From Selaginella moellendorffii (taxonomy: Eukaryota > Streptophyta > Lycopodiopsida > Selaginellales > Selaginellaceae): a DNA stretch of 29,618 nt. Under the pieces are notes generated by a model. The model had not been told where the DNA came from, ran no database searches, and saw only the letters and a list, made by a program, of their open reading frames with translations. Where the stretch lies: the NCBI RefSeq assembly GCF_000143415.4, contig NW_003314287.1, forward strand, positions 528,149 through 557,766, read 5' to 3'. Of this stretch, positions 1 through 11,156 are shown one piece after another (within the stretch, counting starts at the first letter, position 1; each line of letters opens with the position of its first letter). The position numbers and the translations under genes were made by a program.

Positions 1-861
1 GGTTAGTGTGATAATTGGTATAAATGTTGTGTATGTTAGTCTTTGCAACATTTATTCTATTCTATTGGTTTTGATAGATTGGATGTTATTTTCTTTAAGT
101 GATACATTTGCAAGCATTTTACTTGCTATTTGATGATACTTTATGTTTTTTGAGGTATTTGTAAGCAACCAAAGGGAACGACTTGAGAGACGATCTATAA
201 AGGTTCAAATATAGAGGGAAAGGGCCGATGAACAAAAGTGCACCTCATTTTTCAATTAGTCAAGGGTCTTGGGATATTTGGGGTTAAGTGTTCTTGGGTT
301 TGAATAGTATTGGGTTAGGTGACTTTCCGGGAAGTCCAAATTCAAGACTTTATAGTATTTTATATAAGTTGTTTAGTATATTATTTGCAATCTTTAATAG
401 TTAAGTTTTATCATTAAGTTTTTTTGATGATACACTAGCTATTGAATTTTGTTGGATGGTGAATTCTATAACTTTCACTTATAATAATCCTGGTGGTTCT
501 TGTACTTTAATATTGATTTATTGGATGATAACTTATTTAAAATACTTTTGTGTTCTAATCTAAGATTTATTCATTGATAATTACATCTCTAAGATATCAT
601 TGTCTCTACCTTTGATATTGTCCATCTCTTGATCTTTAAGTTTGTGTCAATATAGGCAAATTGGCTTCAACACTTTGTATGTATGATGAAATCTCTAGTC
701 ATAGGGTAGCTATTGTTGACTGGTCATATTACCCACATCTCTCTCTATGTTTCTTATTTTGTTTAGAAGGGCATGGCTATGTAAACAACTCTAATTGTCT
801 ATTTACAATAGTCTATCTAAACCTTACCGACAAGTTTGATTTTTTTGTTTAGGAGGGTTAG
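1..861 (+). repeat. Family B repeat, left arm
   Basis: AT-rich DNA without a convincing gene. Its reverse complement matches 18486-19158 over nearly the whole length, for example the stretch around 760-860 (AACAACTCTAA, then TAGTCTATCTAAACCTTA) and the very start (reverse complement of positions 1-60). The left copy has about 175 bp (roughly 175-350) that the right copy lacks. The match stops exactly where the LTR at 862 begins, so the retroelement landed inside this repeat. It is probably non-coding internal or LTR sequence of a retroelement; its class is not identified. Confidence 0.7.
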
Positions 862-1781
862 TGTAGCGCACATGAATTTGGAGCCGAACTCTAAGCTCGT
901 TGTGCTACGAAACAAAGGTCCAATACAATCCCACAAACACCAACTCCTTGTATCCAGCACCTACACACAAAATGGTGTCAGACGGTGTCTGACACAATAC
1001 CGATAGCTTAACGCGAGGAGGGTACCCCACCAACTAAAGTAGTGTGGAGCTTGGGCTTAGACCCAAGCCAGATGTAGAACAAGGAGGGACACAGCCCAGC
1101 GAAAGCCAAATTAATGTCTTAGGTGGTCAAATATACATTCCAACCATTATCCCTACTATACATTTGGAACCTCCTATAGCCCCCCCCTCCCCCGCCCCCT
1201 TTGAGGAACACATGCTTTGGGCTTTCACCCCAAACCTCCCTTAGTATCAGGAGTTAGTCTCTAGGACAAACTCAAAATTTACTAAATATGGAATATTCTT
1301 AGATTACAAATTTAGACACGGGATGAACACCATTGTATTCAAGCCAATCTCTACATTTTGTAGATATGCCAAATTAGCAAATCTAGACACTTTCCATAAT
1401 TAACCAATAAAACGAAACGAGACCAATACAAAAGGCATGATAGTGAGGGTGTTTGGCAAATATAATAAGCTATCATCTAGTGAAAATTGAGGGACTAATC
1501 TCAATATCGCAAGGGTTTTTGATACTAGCAAGTGCAAGCCAATGACACGAGTTTTTCAAACCAGGTCGAGTATATTCAACAAGGAACACATAGGGTTCCT
1601 ACTTTATGTTTATCCAATTTAAGTACAATGTCATTGACCAGTTTCTCAACTAGCTCAAGTGGGAACGATAAAGGGAAGCAACTGTACCAACCTCTTACCG
1701 TCATGGCAGTAAAGAAAGAATGCACATAAGGACTAGCCGACAAGTATCTTGTGATACCCAAGATATTCCTTGGAATGACCA
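862..1781 (-). repeat. Family A LTR, copy 1 (3' LTR of minus-strand gypsy)
   Basis: This starts TGTAGCGCACATG on the plus strand and ends near CCGACAAGTATC...GGAATGACCA. It aligns along its length with 25573-26877 and from about 1256 onward with 17659-18178. Integrase remnants of the same orientation lie directly to its right, which makes it the 3' LTR. The right boundary is uncertain by a few bases because the TGTC terminus is mutated here. GTTAG at 857-861 is the left half of a possible target duplication; its partner would be beyond the truncated 5' end. Confidence 0.75.
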
Positions 1782-1849
1782 CCATGAGCTTTGCGGGGCA
1801 AGAGAATCGTCTCGACCTCATACTCCATGTCACCATTCACAACTTTTGG

Positions 1850-3116
1850 ACAGGGATGAATGTCCATAGAGCGATCCGCATCAACACGATATGGTGTTAG
1901 TAATTGATATGAAACATATCATGTACATGGAACAACTCATTCTGAAGATCCAACCTATAGGATATATCACCAACTTGTGCCAATACCCAATAGGGCCTAA
2001 CATATCTCGGTAATAGTTTTTGAAGTAAAGATCCCTTAACATTCAAGTTCCAGGAAGATAACCACACCTAATCTCCCACTTGATAGGATACATCCTGAGG
2101 ATGCTGATACCTATTCTGAGCTTTGCCCATCGCTTCAGTAACTCTAGACTAACCTTGGTGTAGCTACTCTACATAAGTCTCAACGATTGGGACCAACACT
2201 TTGGACATTGGTTTTGGTACAACAATTAGTTGAGGAACCCACAAGCATTCCCTTGCAGCATCTCCCATAGAGAACAACCAATAGTGTTGTGAAATGTGTT
2301 GTTATAACAAATTTCTGCTATGTCCAAGTGCTCAACCTAGTCATGTTAGTCTGTCACGACATTGTACCACAGATAATCCTCAACTTGAGCATTCACATGT
2401 TCGATCTGTGGATGATAAGCCATACTAAACTTCAATTTGGTACAAAACAACTAGAATAGTGTGCCCCAAAACTTCCCCGTAAATCTCGAATCTTTATCCG
2501 AGATCATCTCTTCGGGAATACCATGAACCCGCACTACTTCATGGAAAAAGAGTTTTGTTGCTTGCTTCGCATTAATTGTTTCCACAATTGGAATAAAGTC
2601 TGCAATCTTTGACAACTGAATCCAGAACCACCATCAAAGTATCATAACCCTTAGACTTTGGCAAACAAATGACAAAATCAAGTGTCACACTTTGAAATGG
2701 CCATTCTATGCTAGTGTTGGAATGCACTACAACTTTCCAACCTCCTTCTCAATTCTGCACTTACATTGTTGGCATATAGGGCAGGAATGGACATAATCCA
2801 CTACATCACCTTCCATACCAAACAAAAAAAATCCCTTTTTCAATGAAGCAAGAGTCTTGCATTTTCCACCATGTCCTACTGCCAGAACATCATGATGTTC
2901 TTGTAGAAACAACTGTTGTAGATCTTTAGAGGGAAGATACAATCTTTCTTGCTTATAGAATATAAGCCCATCTTGAATTGAGAAGTGAAGCTTCGCATTG
3001 GTTTGACTAGCAACTTTCGTTACTTCGCTACTAGGGTTTTGTTTCAACAGCTCTACAGGGTGCAAGATTGCCTTCGCTAATGGATCACTTCTATACAAAG
3101 CCCAAACATTCTCCAA
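1850..3116 (-). pseudogene. Integrase remnant of gypsy A1
   Basis: The open part (2727-3116) has the H-H-C-C zinc-binding integrase N-terminus: HHDVLAVGH, then about 30 residues later CPICQQC. Left of 2727 the core and C-terminal parts can be followed only in pieces interrupted by many stops. One recognisable piece near 1920 is a HVHDMFH-like segment typical of the end of the integrase C-terminal region. It would have inserted element cDNA into the host genome but cannot be functional now. Confidence 0.7.
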
Positions 3117-3468
3117 CCAGTCCGATCTGATTGTTGATATTCTCTAGAATTGAGCCTAACAACTCAATGCATTTGGAACAACATTGTCTTTACCAGGTTT
3201 ATAGATGATATCAATATCAAATTTAGCGAGCTTCTCTTGCCAATGAGCCTGCTTCGGCGTAAGCTTTGGTTGCGTAGCAAAATAGCTCAGTATGTTACTA
3301 TCTATATAAGCCTTGGTATGTCCAATGTGCCAATGTTGACACTATAGCAAATATCTCTTTCTTGTGTGTTGGCTATTTGCGTTAGGTTTCATCCAATTTC
3401 TTAGAGTAAAATGCAATGGGACAACCATATCACCTTAGTGTAACAATAACTACTTTGTCACAATCTTG

Positions 3469-3699
3469 CTACAACACAGCACCAATAGCATAACCAGATG
3501 CATCACAATGCACTTCAAAGAGTTTATTAGGATCCAAGATCCTAAGAATAGGAACTGTAGTCAAGATCTCCTTCAACAATACAAAAGCACATTGACAAGC
3601 TGATGTCCAATGAAATAGTATATTACTCTTCATTAACTCAGTCAATGAAAGAGCAATTCTTGCAAAATTGCGGATAAACTTGCAATAGTATCCTGCCAA
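3469..3699 (-). pseudogene. RNase H remnant of gypsy A1
   Basis: The segment contains LFEVHCDASGYAIGAVL, the usual start of the Ty3/gypsy RNase H domain with its first catalytic Asp. It is preceded by the RT-RNase H connection (AGYYCKFIRNFARIALSLTELMK). The frame stops right after AVL. The rest of the domain (3120-3468) is not readable in one frame and I see no other gene there. Confidence 0.8.
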
Positions 3700-3731
3700 A
3701 CATAGAAAGGAATGAATATCTGATATAGTGG

Positions 3732-4290
3732 TCAGGACTTCCCAAACTTCATCACTTCCACCTTCTTTGGATCCACCTCAATTACGCCACCACCAACTAT
3801 ATATTTAAGAAAGTTTACGCACAATTGTCCAAAAGCACATTTACTTTCCTTTGCATATAGTTTATGTTCAAACCTCTGAAACACTAGCTCCAAGTGTTTC
3901 AAATGATCCTCCAACGTTTCACTAAAGACTAGAACATCGTCGATATATAGAACAACAAATATGTCCAAATAATTTCTGAATATTCTATCCATCATAATGC
4001 TGAACGTTACTAGAGCATTGCATAACCCAAATGGCATAACAAGGAACTCATAAAATCCATACTGAGTCTTAAAGGTTGTCTTCTCCACATCCCGATCTAC
4101 CATCCATATGTAATGATATCTGGACCGCAAATTAAGCCACGTAAAATACTTAGCCTTTAAGAGTTGCTCAAACAAGTCATCGATGTGAGGCAAAGGATAA
4201 CTATTTTTTACTGTGATCTTATTGAGTGTCCAATAGTCGATACACATCCTTATGGTTCCATCCTTTTTCATAACAAAAAGTGTTGGCATT
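3732..4290 (-). pseudogene. Reverse transcriptase fragment of gypsy A1
   Basis: About 185 residues of RT palm and fingers are readable: MCIDYWTLNKITVKNSYPLP, then VMPFGLCNALVTF, then the active-site LYIDDVLVFSETLEDHLKHL. Both Asp of the YIDD box are retained. Upstream sequence and the join to RNase H need frame changes, so this is a decayed fragment. The family copies element RNA into cDNA in cytoplasmic particles. Confidence 0.9.
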
Positions 4291-5003
4291 TCATAAGTTG
4301 ACTTGCTTGGTCATATATGACCTTTGTCAAGAAACTCTGTGAGTTGCTTTTTGAGTTCAGCTAGCTCCTTGATGTTCAAATGATATATGGAGCTTTTGTA
4401 GGTGGTTTAGAACCCAGAATGACCTCAATCCGATAATCAATCTCACAGCTAGGAGCCTGATGGCAAATTCTTTGGAAAGATATCCTGATTTCATACCAAC
4501 AACTCCAAAATCTTCTTTGGTATAGGATCAGCCCTGTCATCGATTCAAATTGAGTCATCATTACATTCAACTTCCATCACTTGAACCCAAAAGGTCTAAC
4601 ATCCTTTTTTAGCTGATTTTTGAGTGGCTCTCGTAGTTAGAAACTTCGTATCCCAATCCTTTGAGGAGAGCTTTTGCAATTGGAAAGACACATCGGGACA
4701 TCCTTCTAATTTCCATGTGATGCGACTTTGTCCAGCACCATAAATCCCTTTAATATATTTGTTGAAAAAATCCATACTGAACACCATCTGAAAATTTAGT
4801 ATTTTCAACACTACCAAGTCCACTCTTTCTTTCTACTTGGATATTTTTATCAAAACATCACTCACAAATTTTCTGGCTACTTGCCCACCTTCCGCAAACC
4901 ATAAGTGTATGGGTGATATTTTCTCAGCATTCAATCTTAACAACTTAACTAAATCTTCGGATATCACGTTGTGTGTAGCTCCTATGTCAATCATCACTCA
5001 GAT
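4291..5003 (-). pseudogene. Aspartic protease and linker remnant of gypsy A1
   Basis: Near 4960-4995 the minus strand reads MIDIGATHNVISED, which matches the retroviral-type protease active site D-S/T-G-A with Ser changed to Ile. Downstream, VVLKILNFQMVFSMDFFNKY fits the protease C-terminal part. Stops separate the pieces, and 4291-4595 is a poorly readable linker leading to RT. Confidence 0.65.
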
Positions 5004-5837
5004 TTAGTGTCCGCAGACAAAGCCTACCAGATATATCAACAAATCAGTGTTTGCATTAACTGCGAGAAAAGCTTGAGGAAAATAATGAAAGTAACTCACC
5101 TCCTCTTCCTCATGGTCCACATTAACCAATTCATCAACCCCTTCAACTTCACCACCACCATCTTCCCTCATGACATTAACACGAGACTTTATTTTATGTT
5201 TGTTGGGACATTCTGAGGACCTATGTCCTGAATCTCCACAATAGAAGCAATAAACCACACTATCTGTTCTGCTAGGAACAGGTTTCATAGGTTGCTACTG
5301 CTTGTACCCACAAGGAGGAGGAACAAAGGGCCTAGGACCAAAAGAAGCTGCTGATGGTCTCCAACCACCGCCACCTTTGTTAATTGTTGCTTGTGAGCCT
5401 CTAAGGTAGAACCTTCCTTCCACCCTTTATTTCTGATCACCTTGTTTATTCCTAGAATTCTTATTCTTGTTTGAGGTACAAACATATGGCTGCTGATATT
5501 GTTCCATGAGCGAGTGACTAAAGGCAACTTGCTGCACTGCCTCCTTACACTCTAGGTATGTCTTTGGCTTAAACTTCAAAATCTCATTGCGAGAAAGTGA
5601 ACTTAAACCCCTCCAGGAAATAATTTCAAGCATCTTTGTCACTCATATTGGCAATTATAATATACTTATGAGAAAATGCATTAATGTAAAGCATAATGTC
5701 CCCTCACTGCTTTAACTGCTACAGCTCCACAAAAAGTTTTAGACCAAGATCATTCGGCAAGTATTCTTTATGGATACAAGCCTGCATCTTGGTCCAACTT
5801 CTAGTTAGCCCTTTTTCAGCACACACCTGGTGCTACC
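5004..5837 (-). pseudogene. Partial gag of gypsy A1 with CCHC zinc knuckle
   Basis: Three overlapping frames carry gag. A retrotransposon-gag-like core occurs near 5560-5820 (ISWRGLSSLSRNEILKFKP and upstream text). A basic linker follows. Then comes the CCHC knuckle CFYCGDSGHRSSECP near 5212-5256 (C-x2-C-x4-H-x4-C), which binds genomic RNA. Frameshifts break the chain. The N-terminal half is absent because the sequence changes at 5838. Confidence 0.75.
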
Positions 5838-5898
5838 GGGCACGGACCATACTTGAGCTCACGAGTTGAAGAGTTGAGCTCACGAGTTGAGCTCAATT
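5838..5898 (+). repeat. Left terminal inverted repeat
   Basis: The terminal 20 bases (GGGCACGGACCATACTTGAG) match the reverse complement of 17639-17658 at 15 of 20 positions. Positions 5871-5898 match the reverse complement of 17614-17641 at 27 of 28. The left end carries an extra ~16 bp (about 5855-5870), a partial tandem duplication of the GAGCTCACGAGTTGA motif. TIRs are the transposase recognition and cleavage ends. Confidence 0.7.
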
Positions 5899-6257
5899 TT
5901 CAATTGTAATTTAGTACAAACATTATAAATTTTAAAATTTTAAGGTTATGGCGAACCTAATAATTTAATAACTCTCTATATATTATATAGATAAAAATGT
6001 TCTAAAGAACACATTTTGTTCTAATAATTTAAATATTTACTACATGCAATGATAGGGACATTTGTTAGAACATAAAATAAAATGTTTGAAAAAAGAGTAT
6101 TCTTGTCACTTCTTTAAATTTGTACTCTATGCTTTTTGGCTAGTAAATGTTAGGTTTGTCAGAATTAAAAAATTATTAAATTTGAAATAAGATTCTATGT
6201 GAAGCCATATAACCGTTTGAAAGGAAAAAAAATAACCGTTGATGTAAGCTTATTGCA
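5899..6257. other. AT-rich left subterminal region, no gene
   Basis: About 360 bp of AT-rich sequence separate the left TIR from the promoter of the first gene. I see no ORF and no match to the right subterminal region beyond the TIR itself. Confidence 0.5.
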
Positions 6258-6264
6258 TATAAAA
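6258..6264 (+). promoter_or_regulatory. TATA box of zinc-finger gene 1
   Basis: TATAAAA in the context GCATATAAAAGAAAG, about 115 bp upstream of the ATG at 6380. A start site some 30 bp downstream would leave a leader of roughly 85-90 nt. Confidence 0.5.
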
Positions 6265-6379
6265 GAAAGACTTGGTTCTTTGTAGAATACATTCTTGAGG
6301 GGTTTGTCGTAGCATACTGTCTAGAATTTATAGATCTTCATTCACACTCTCATTCGAAAAAAGGGAAATACACCCACAA

Positions 6380-6832
6380 ATGTCTATGGGTTCTAGTGTT
6401 GGTAATTTTAACTCTCACAATCTTTCTTCCCAGGGCTCAAGGGCTAGGAGATGCAATAACTATCCCATTGCACAGCATAACCAAATCACACAAGAGAATG
6501 AAAGAGAGGATAGTGAGGATAGTGATCATGAGTTGGAGATAAATGCAATGACAGAGGGTGCAACAAATTGGGTGAAAAAGAATGCCCTCTTACTTGTTTT
6601 AGAAAAATGCAATTCTGCCACTTTCAAGAAGTGCCCCATATGTTTTCTAGCGTCTGGTGGAAACAATGGCAATGATCAGTATGATGGTATATATGCTCTT
6701 GCGACACACTGCAACATCACGCACCCGAAAGACTACCATGAAATCTTTTTTGAGATGGTAAAGACAGAAATGGAGACACACGAGTACTATGGGCAGTATT
6801 GCGAGAAGAACACTCGAAAGCATATAAAATGA
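6380..6832 (+). CDS. Small CPIC zinc-finger protein 1 (150 aa)
   Basis: Single-exon ORF of 150 aa starting ATGTCTATGG. Residues 1-60 are polar and acidic (EREDSEDSDHELE near 41-53). A zinc-finger-like motif follows: C85-x2-C88 in KKCPICF, then H110 and H115 in ALATHCNITHP. It ends with an amphipathic segment containing KTEMETHEYY (129-138). The CPIC motif and the K-x-E-x-x-TH-x-x-Y segment recur in the protein at 15813-16358, so the two look paralogous. The gene has its own TATA box and points inward from the left TIR. No family is recognised by name. A DNA-binding or regulatory accessory role is inference; a truncated zinc-finger domain of other origin is the alternative. Confidence 0.7.
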   Translation: MSMGSSVGNFNSHNLSSQGSRARRCNNYPIAQHNQITQENEREDSEDSDHELEINAMTEGATNWVKKNALLLVLEKCNSATFKKCPICFLASGGNNGNDQYDGIYALATHCNITHPKDYHEIFFEMVKTEMETHEYYGQYCEKNTRKHIK

Positions 6833-6923
6833 AAAGTGAAATGAAAAAGCACATTTGTATTAATTATATAAAGTATAATAAGTTTTATTGATAGAGAATA
6901 AACATCGATAGTGTTGGAGAAAT

Positions 6924-9900
6924 CTAATTAGCTCCAAAAGTTTTCTGCAACTCAGCAATAGTAAGGCTTGCTTGGTGTATATGAATATCTACTTTAGGAT
7001 CCTGGTGCAAGATGTTGATGAAGATGTAGTACATATGCTTGCAAGGAGCATATGCCTTCCCATGTTCCTCGCGCTTCGTAAAGTCTGGACATGTGCAAGA
7101 AGGAAAGTCGTGAATGGCAATTGTGTACTCTCCACCTTCTGTTTTGACTATGTACTCCTTTGCAAGCGCAGTGATGTACTTCGTGGAGAGAATCTCACAC
7201 TCAAGTGTTTGAGCCAAGTTTATTTTACCTTGCTTCTGCTTGGAGACGGTACCAATAAATTTAACTGCTTTACCTTTTCGTGCTGGCCTCCTGTGCATCT
7301 CTGTAGGAATAGTCCTGCTCCTGTCACTCATGTCTCCAACTCTCCTCTCAAGATTAAAACCAGATTTCTCAAGGTTTTCAATCTCATCCGAGGTGAGCGC
7401 GACCCCATTAGCAACCGGCCATTCTTTAGGTACTGCATCAGGTTTAGTCATTATAGTGTCTTCAAGCCGCTTCATATGGTTGGCGTCGGTGTTGCAACAA
7501 TATAGCCAGCACCATCTTGAAAATCCTGCTTGCTTTCGTTCCCCATAGAAACATGGGGCTGGAACAGAAGCAGACTTTTCACCACGAATCCAGGCCCAAC
7601 ACTTGCCCCTCGGAAGCATCCCCACACACCTTACATTTAATTTTGCTGGCACACGTCGGATTGCCCATTGCTTCGGCTCCACACTACGGTAAGCAATTTC
7701 AACCTGTTGCGATGCACTCTCTTCATCAGCCACTTGAGGTGGCTCAGTCCGAGAGCGGTGTCTTGGAGCAGAATGGTACTCGACATCAGGCCTGTGGGAG
7801 CTTTTTGCTCCAAGGTCCGTACCAACATCTTCCCCAGCAAAGGAAAAACGACGCTTTGAGCGAACAGTCTTCATATCACCAATAGAAGCTCGGGGAGTGT
7901 ACTCCATAGATGTGCCACGGACCACTTCCTCAACTGCAGTTGCCACTGTTCGGGCGGGTGGAGTTAATTTTCTCTTCATCCTATCATGTAACATCTCAAC
8001 AGAAGGCCCTGTTCCCATATATCTTCCTTCCTCGAATGCCAGTGCTTTTGAAGATTGCTCTATAGCACGTATCAAATCTGATAGACAGGCTTCGTATAGA
8101 CTCATCTTCCCTTTCCCTGCCTCAGAGGAACGCCAACTCCAATGCTTACTTTCGGAGAGATTCACAGTTGGGGTGTATGCGAGGTCCTCAAGTGGTTGAT
8201 CCTAATGGAAAAGGCAATATTAAAAGGTAATAAAAGGAGAAGAAAAAATATAAACCAACCTGAAAAGAGTGATGTCCCCATTGGAACATCCTAACTTCCC
8301 ACCATCCTAACCATGACTCAAGTTGTGGTAGGCAACTTACATCTGTATGGCCATCTTCACGCCACCACATTCGGATCTCATTTGCTTTTGCCTCATGCTC
8401 TTCTTCAGAAGGTGCAACCTGCCATTGTTTGCACAACTCCTTAAATATTGATTGAAACTCTGGCTTGATAAGGTGGCAGTGCTGGTTTAGGCTTTGAGCC
8501 CAATGGAACTCACAAGTCCTCTCACGACCTTCCAATGGTTGACCATTCCCAAAAACTGCTCGGATACCATTCCAATTTGCACCAGCCCCATCTGCCATGA
8601 AACCACGAAAGTTTGCAGGCTTACCAGTCCGCTTTAGGACAATATCAGAGAGGGACTTCCAAAATATTTCCTGTGCTGTCTGGTCTTGTACTTTAAACTC
8701 TGCTGTCGCAATTGTTAAATTACAACGTAGCCTATGAAAACATAAATATCATAACAATTTCAATATAATGAGAATAAAAATTACCTTGGATCATACACAT
8801 GAGCTCCCATGGTTGTCCAACTGGATACACGCTCCATATGGTCAAAATGTACCCATGCATTTGCAAGGTCACTGGACCCAAACATGTCCATTCGGGAGAC
8901 AAGATCTACGCCAGAGGCAGGGCCCATGGTAGACATTTTGAAGACGAAGGGGCGCTCTTGCTCATTCACAACTTGGTCTGGAAACAAACTTCCGTGGATG
9001 AACTCGTATGGACAGGTCCGTTTCAATTCAAGGATGGAGTCAATTTTTGATTGCAACTTCCCCTCTCGAGATTCACACATCCAAGATTTTATCCTAAACA
9101 ATATAATGTAAGAAAAAATTATTATTATAACGTATGAAAAATAATGGATGTACCTTTTTAGGCTAGTAGCAGGTTGTACTCCTCGTAGTAAGTCCCGCAA
9201 GCTAGCCTCGTTTAGTTGAGTCTTTTGGAAACCTGGATTGAGTAAGGTATTTGCGATAAAATCCTTGAGGACGGTCTTCTGAACATGCTTCGGAGTTGCA
9301 GATGAGTTTCTCATAGTCTCTTCCTGTACAGCATCTTTGAAACGGTTGAGAGAACTCCTTTGTATCCCTTCCTGCATTGGATGCATATGTGTGCCAACAT
9401 GCACTGCAGCTCTTCCAGCCACTCCATCCCGTGGAAGAAAGTAGTACATCTTGGCATCGCAGATAGCACGACATAGAGGAGCATTTTTGCAAAATCGACA
9501 TTTGAATCCAACAGCAATGGTGTCACATGCTGGAGGATTGACTGCAGACCCTTCGAAAAATATAGAGTTTCTAGAGCGGTCTCGATTGCATGCTTCATCC
9601 ACACAATCTAAATGCCCGCCACAATGAACTATAGACACTGTGCCTTCAAAATGTTGGAAGTGTGTGGTCTTGATCTTGCACCAATTGTGGACATCCTGCT
9701 TGGTTTCCATCCCCTTCCGTTTGGAACCTGTGCTGCTGACAAGAGGTGGTAGCTCGAAGAAAATGTTGCCGTTGTAGGAGGATGGAAGCTCACTCACAAG
9801 CCTATACAAAAACAAGTGCACGTCGATTGAGAGGCGTGAAAACTGGAAAGCATTGCTAACGGCTTTGAATATTGCTGAAGTTGGAGCTGGAGCTGGTGAA

Positions 9901-10262
9901 TTTGGCGCCGACACTAGCATGACATCTTCACTTGAACTAGAAGAGGACGAGAGGATAACGACTGACTCTTGCTTCACATTCACTTTCGCTGGAGCGCATT
10001 TTGGCATTTTGACTGGAGATCCAAACACTCGAATCTCCTTCGACTTGGAATTTTGTAAATCCCATTGTTGTCCACCCTCGCCCACACCAGAAAGAAGAAA
10101 CTCCGAGTATGCAACTATACCGGTGTCGTTGCGGATCACAGCCTCTAAAGAAATAGAGCCAAGACGAAGATCAAAACGCCGACATAAAAAAATTTCAGAA
10201 ACAATACTCTGAGAGAATGAAAGAGGTGGGTGATCTCGAAAATGAAGAAGAAACCTCTCCAT
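6924..10262 (-). CDS. MULE-like transposase with SWIM zinc finger (four exons, 1055 aa)
   Basis: Exons on the minus strand are 10262-9154, 9093-8785, 8731-8260 and 8201-6924. They are joined by GT-AG introns of 60, 53 and 58 nt, and the total of 3168 nt stays in frame. Residues 254-295 hold a zinc-binding module (FKCRFCKNAPLC, later HVGTHMHP) like the WRKY/GCM1-type fingers of MULE-like transposases; a Cys/His cluster precedes it. The DDE core follows: WVHFDHMERVSSW (D454), the conserved HVYDPRL strand, FMADGAGANWNGI (D520), then CEFHWAQSL (C546, H549), the C-x2-H signature after the second Asp. The third acidic residue is not certain. Residues 999-1019 form a SWIM finger: CTCPDF, then about 13 residues, then CKH. 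It should cut and join the element's ends. The start is the first ATG; the frame is open slightly upstream only through a TTG. No inactivating change is seen. Confidence 0.85.
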
Positions 10263-10334
10263 CCTTCTCAATAGGTTTTGGAATTCTCTCTCTTTATGCT
10301 ACTTGTAAAAATCTATAGTGAAACATAATTGAAA

Positions 10335-10342
10335 TTTAAATA
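10335..10342 (-). promoter_or_regulatory. Possible TATA-like element of transposase gene
   Basis: TATTTAAA on the minus strand, about 75 bp upstream of the transposase ATG. The surrounding DNA is AT-rich, so chance occurrence is likely. Confidence 0.25.
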
Positions 10343-10407
10343 GAGTAATAAGAAGACAACGTACAAAATGAATTTAAATTCTATAGCAAATTTAACATGT
10401 GTAAGTG

Positions 10408-10430
10408 TGACAGTATTAATATTACTGTCA
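10408..10430. repeat. 23-bp palindrome in the shared promoter region
   Basis: Perfect 8-bp arms, TGACAGTA and TACTGTCA, around a 7-bp AT core. The TGACAGT half-site resembles the TGTCAGTG repeats around the second zinc-finger gene, so it may be a binding site for an element-encoded protein. Confidence 0.5.
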
Positions 10431-10483
10431 TCTATTATGATGTCTGATGCATGTATACACATAGATCCAAGAAAAGATTTTCA

Positions 10484-10720
10484 GCACGTGAAGTTTGATA
10501 GTTAATAATGATACCAGTAATGACATTCAGCTATAACGTGTCAAACCAAGAGATCCAATCTAACTATCAGCACGTGTGATATGTCAAGTTGTCAAATTTT
10601 GAGTGGTAGATGATAATAAATCTTGTCAAATCTTATTCTTCAATAACAGATTTGATTCGTAGTACAACTCAAGTTTTATCCATAATTGTGAACACTGCTC
10701 AATGACATTTAAAGCACGTG
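10484..10720. promoter_or_regulatory. Three GCACGTG (G-box/E-box) motifs
   Basis: CACGTG, each preceded by G, occurs at 10485-10490, 10571-10576 and 10715-10720. CACGTG is a classic plant bZIP/bHLH binding core. Three in 240 bp of AT-rich DNA is more than expected. Confidence 0.4.
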
Positions 10721-11156
10721 CCTATTGTCTAGGATCTAATACAGTACAAAATAAATTTTTGGATGAGGATTCATCCATTCATAGATGGATATAGTACAAC
10801 ATATTTTAACGTGCCTTATTTATACTCTTTGAAGTTCTTGTAACGATTCCAAAATATGTACAAAATAGTGATGAGAATGCATCCTTTCTAGATAATTTGT
10901 AAAATATAATATCATATCTCTAATAACAGAAATGTTGATAGGTGCTAGTTATACCATCATTAAAATATACAAAATAAAGAAGCATAATTTACATATAATA
11001 ATAATGATAAGATAAAATAAGATCAAAGATATTGTGATGGTTGAGATTTAGGTTATTCGGAATGAACGGCCAGGATTAGAGATTGGTTAGGGTTAGGGCA
11101 GCCGTCAGGATTAGGGTTAGGGTAGCCGCCAAGATTAGGTTACTGTTTGCATCGTG

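Larger units (their letters stand above)
862..5837 (-). mobile_element. Degenerate Ty3/gypsy retrotransposon A1, 5'-truncated
   Basis: Reading leftward on the minus strand the order is partial gag with a CCHC knuckle, aspartic protease remnant, reverse transcriptase, RNase H, integrase zinc domain and core remnant, then the 3' LTR. This protease-RT-RNase H-integrase order defines Ty3/gypsy. Every domain carries stops or frameshifts, so the copy is dead. The 5' part of gag and the 5' LTR are missing: gag is cut at 5837, where the DNA-transposon-like unit begins, and it does not resume to the right of that unit. Confidence 0.85.
10263..11156. promoter_or_regulatory. Shared intergenic region between divergent transposase and methyltransferase genes
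   Basis: About 900 bp of AT-rich DNA without a gene. It contains a 23-bp palindrome (10408-10430), three GCACGTG boxes (10484, 10570, 10714) and, toward the right, two short TTAGGG-like runs (about 11083-11100 and 11119-11133). Because both flanking genes read outward from it, it probably holds both promoters. Confidence 0.55.

Noticed and set aside
1044-1244. 66-codon ORF in the family A LTR, with a similar one at 25766
   Set aside because: Both lie in equivalent LTR positions and differ by indels; the similarity is due to the LTR, not to a conserved protein.
6972-8199. Several plus-strand ORFs of 60-177 codons
   Set aside because: They lie antisense to the last transposase exon, which has SWIM motifs and consistent splice sites; they have no recognisable domains.
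11083-11133. Interstitial telomere
   Set aside because: Only two or three TTAGGG-like units per run, not an array; plant telomeres are usually TTTAGGG.
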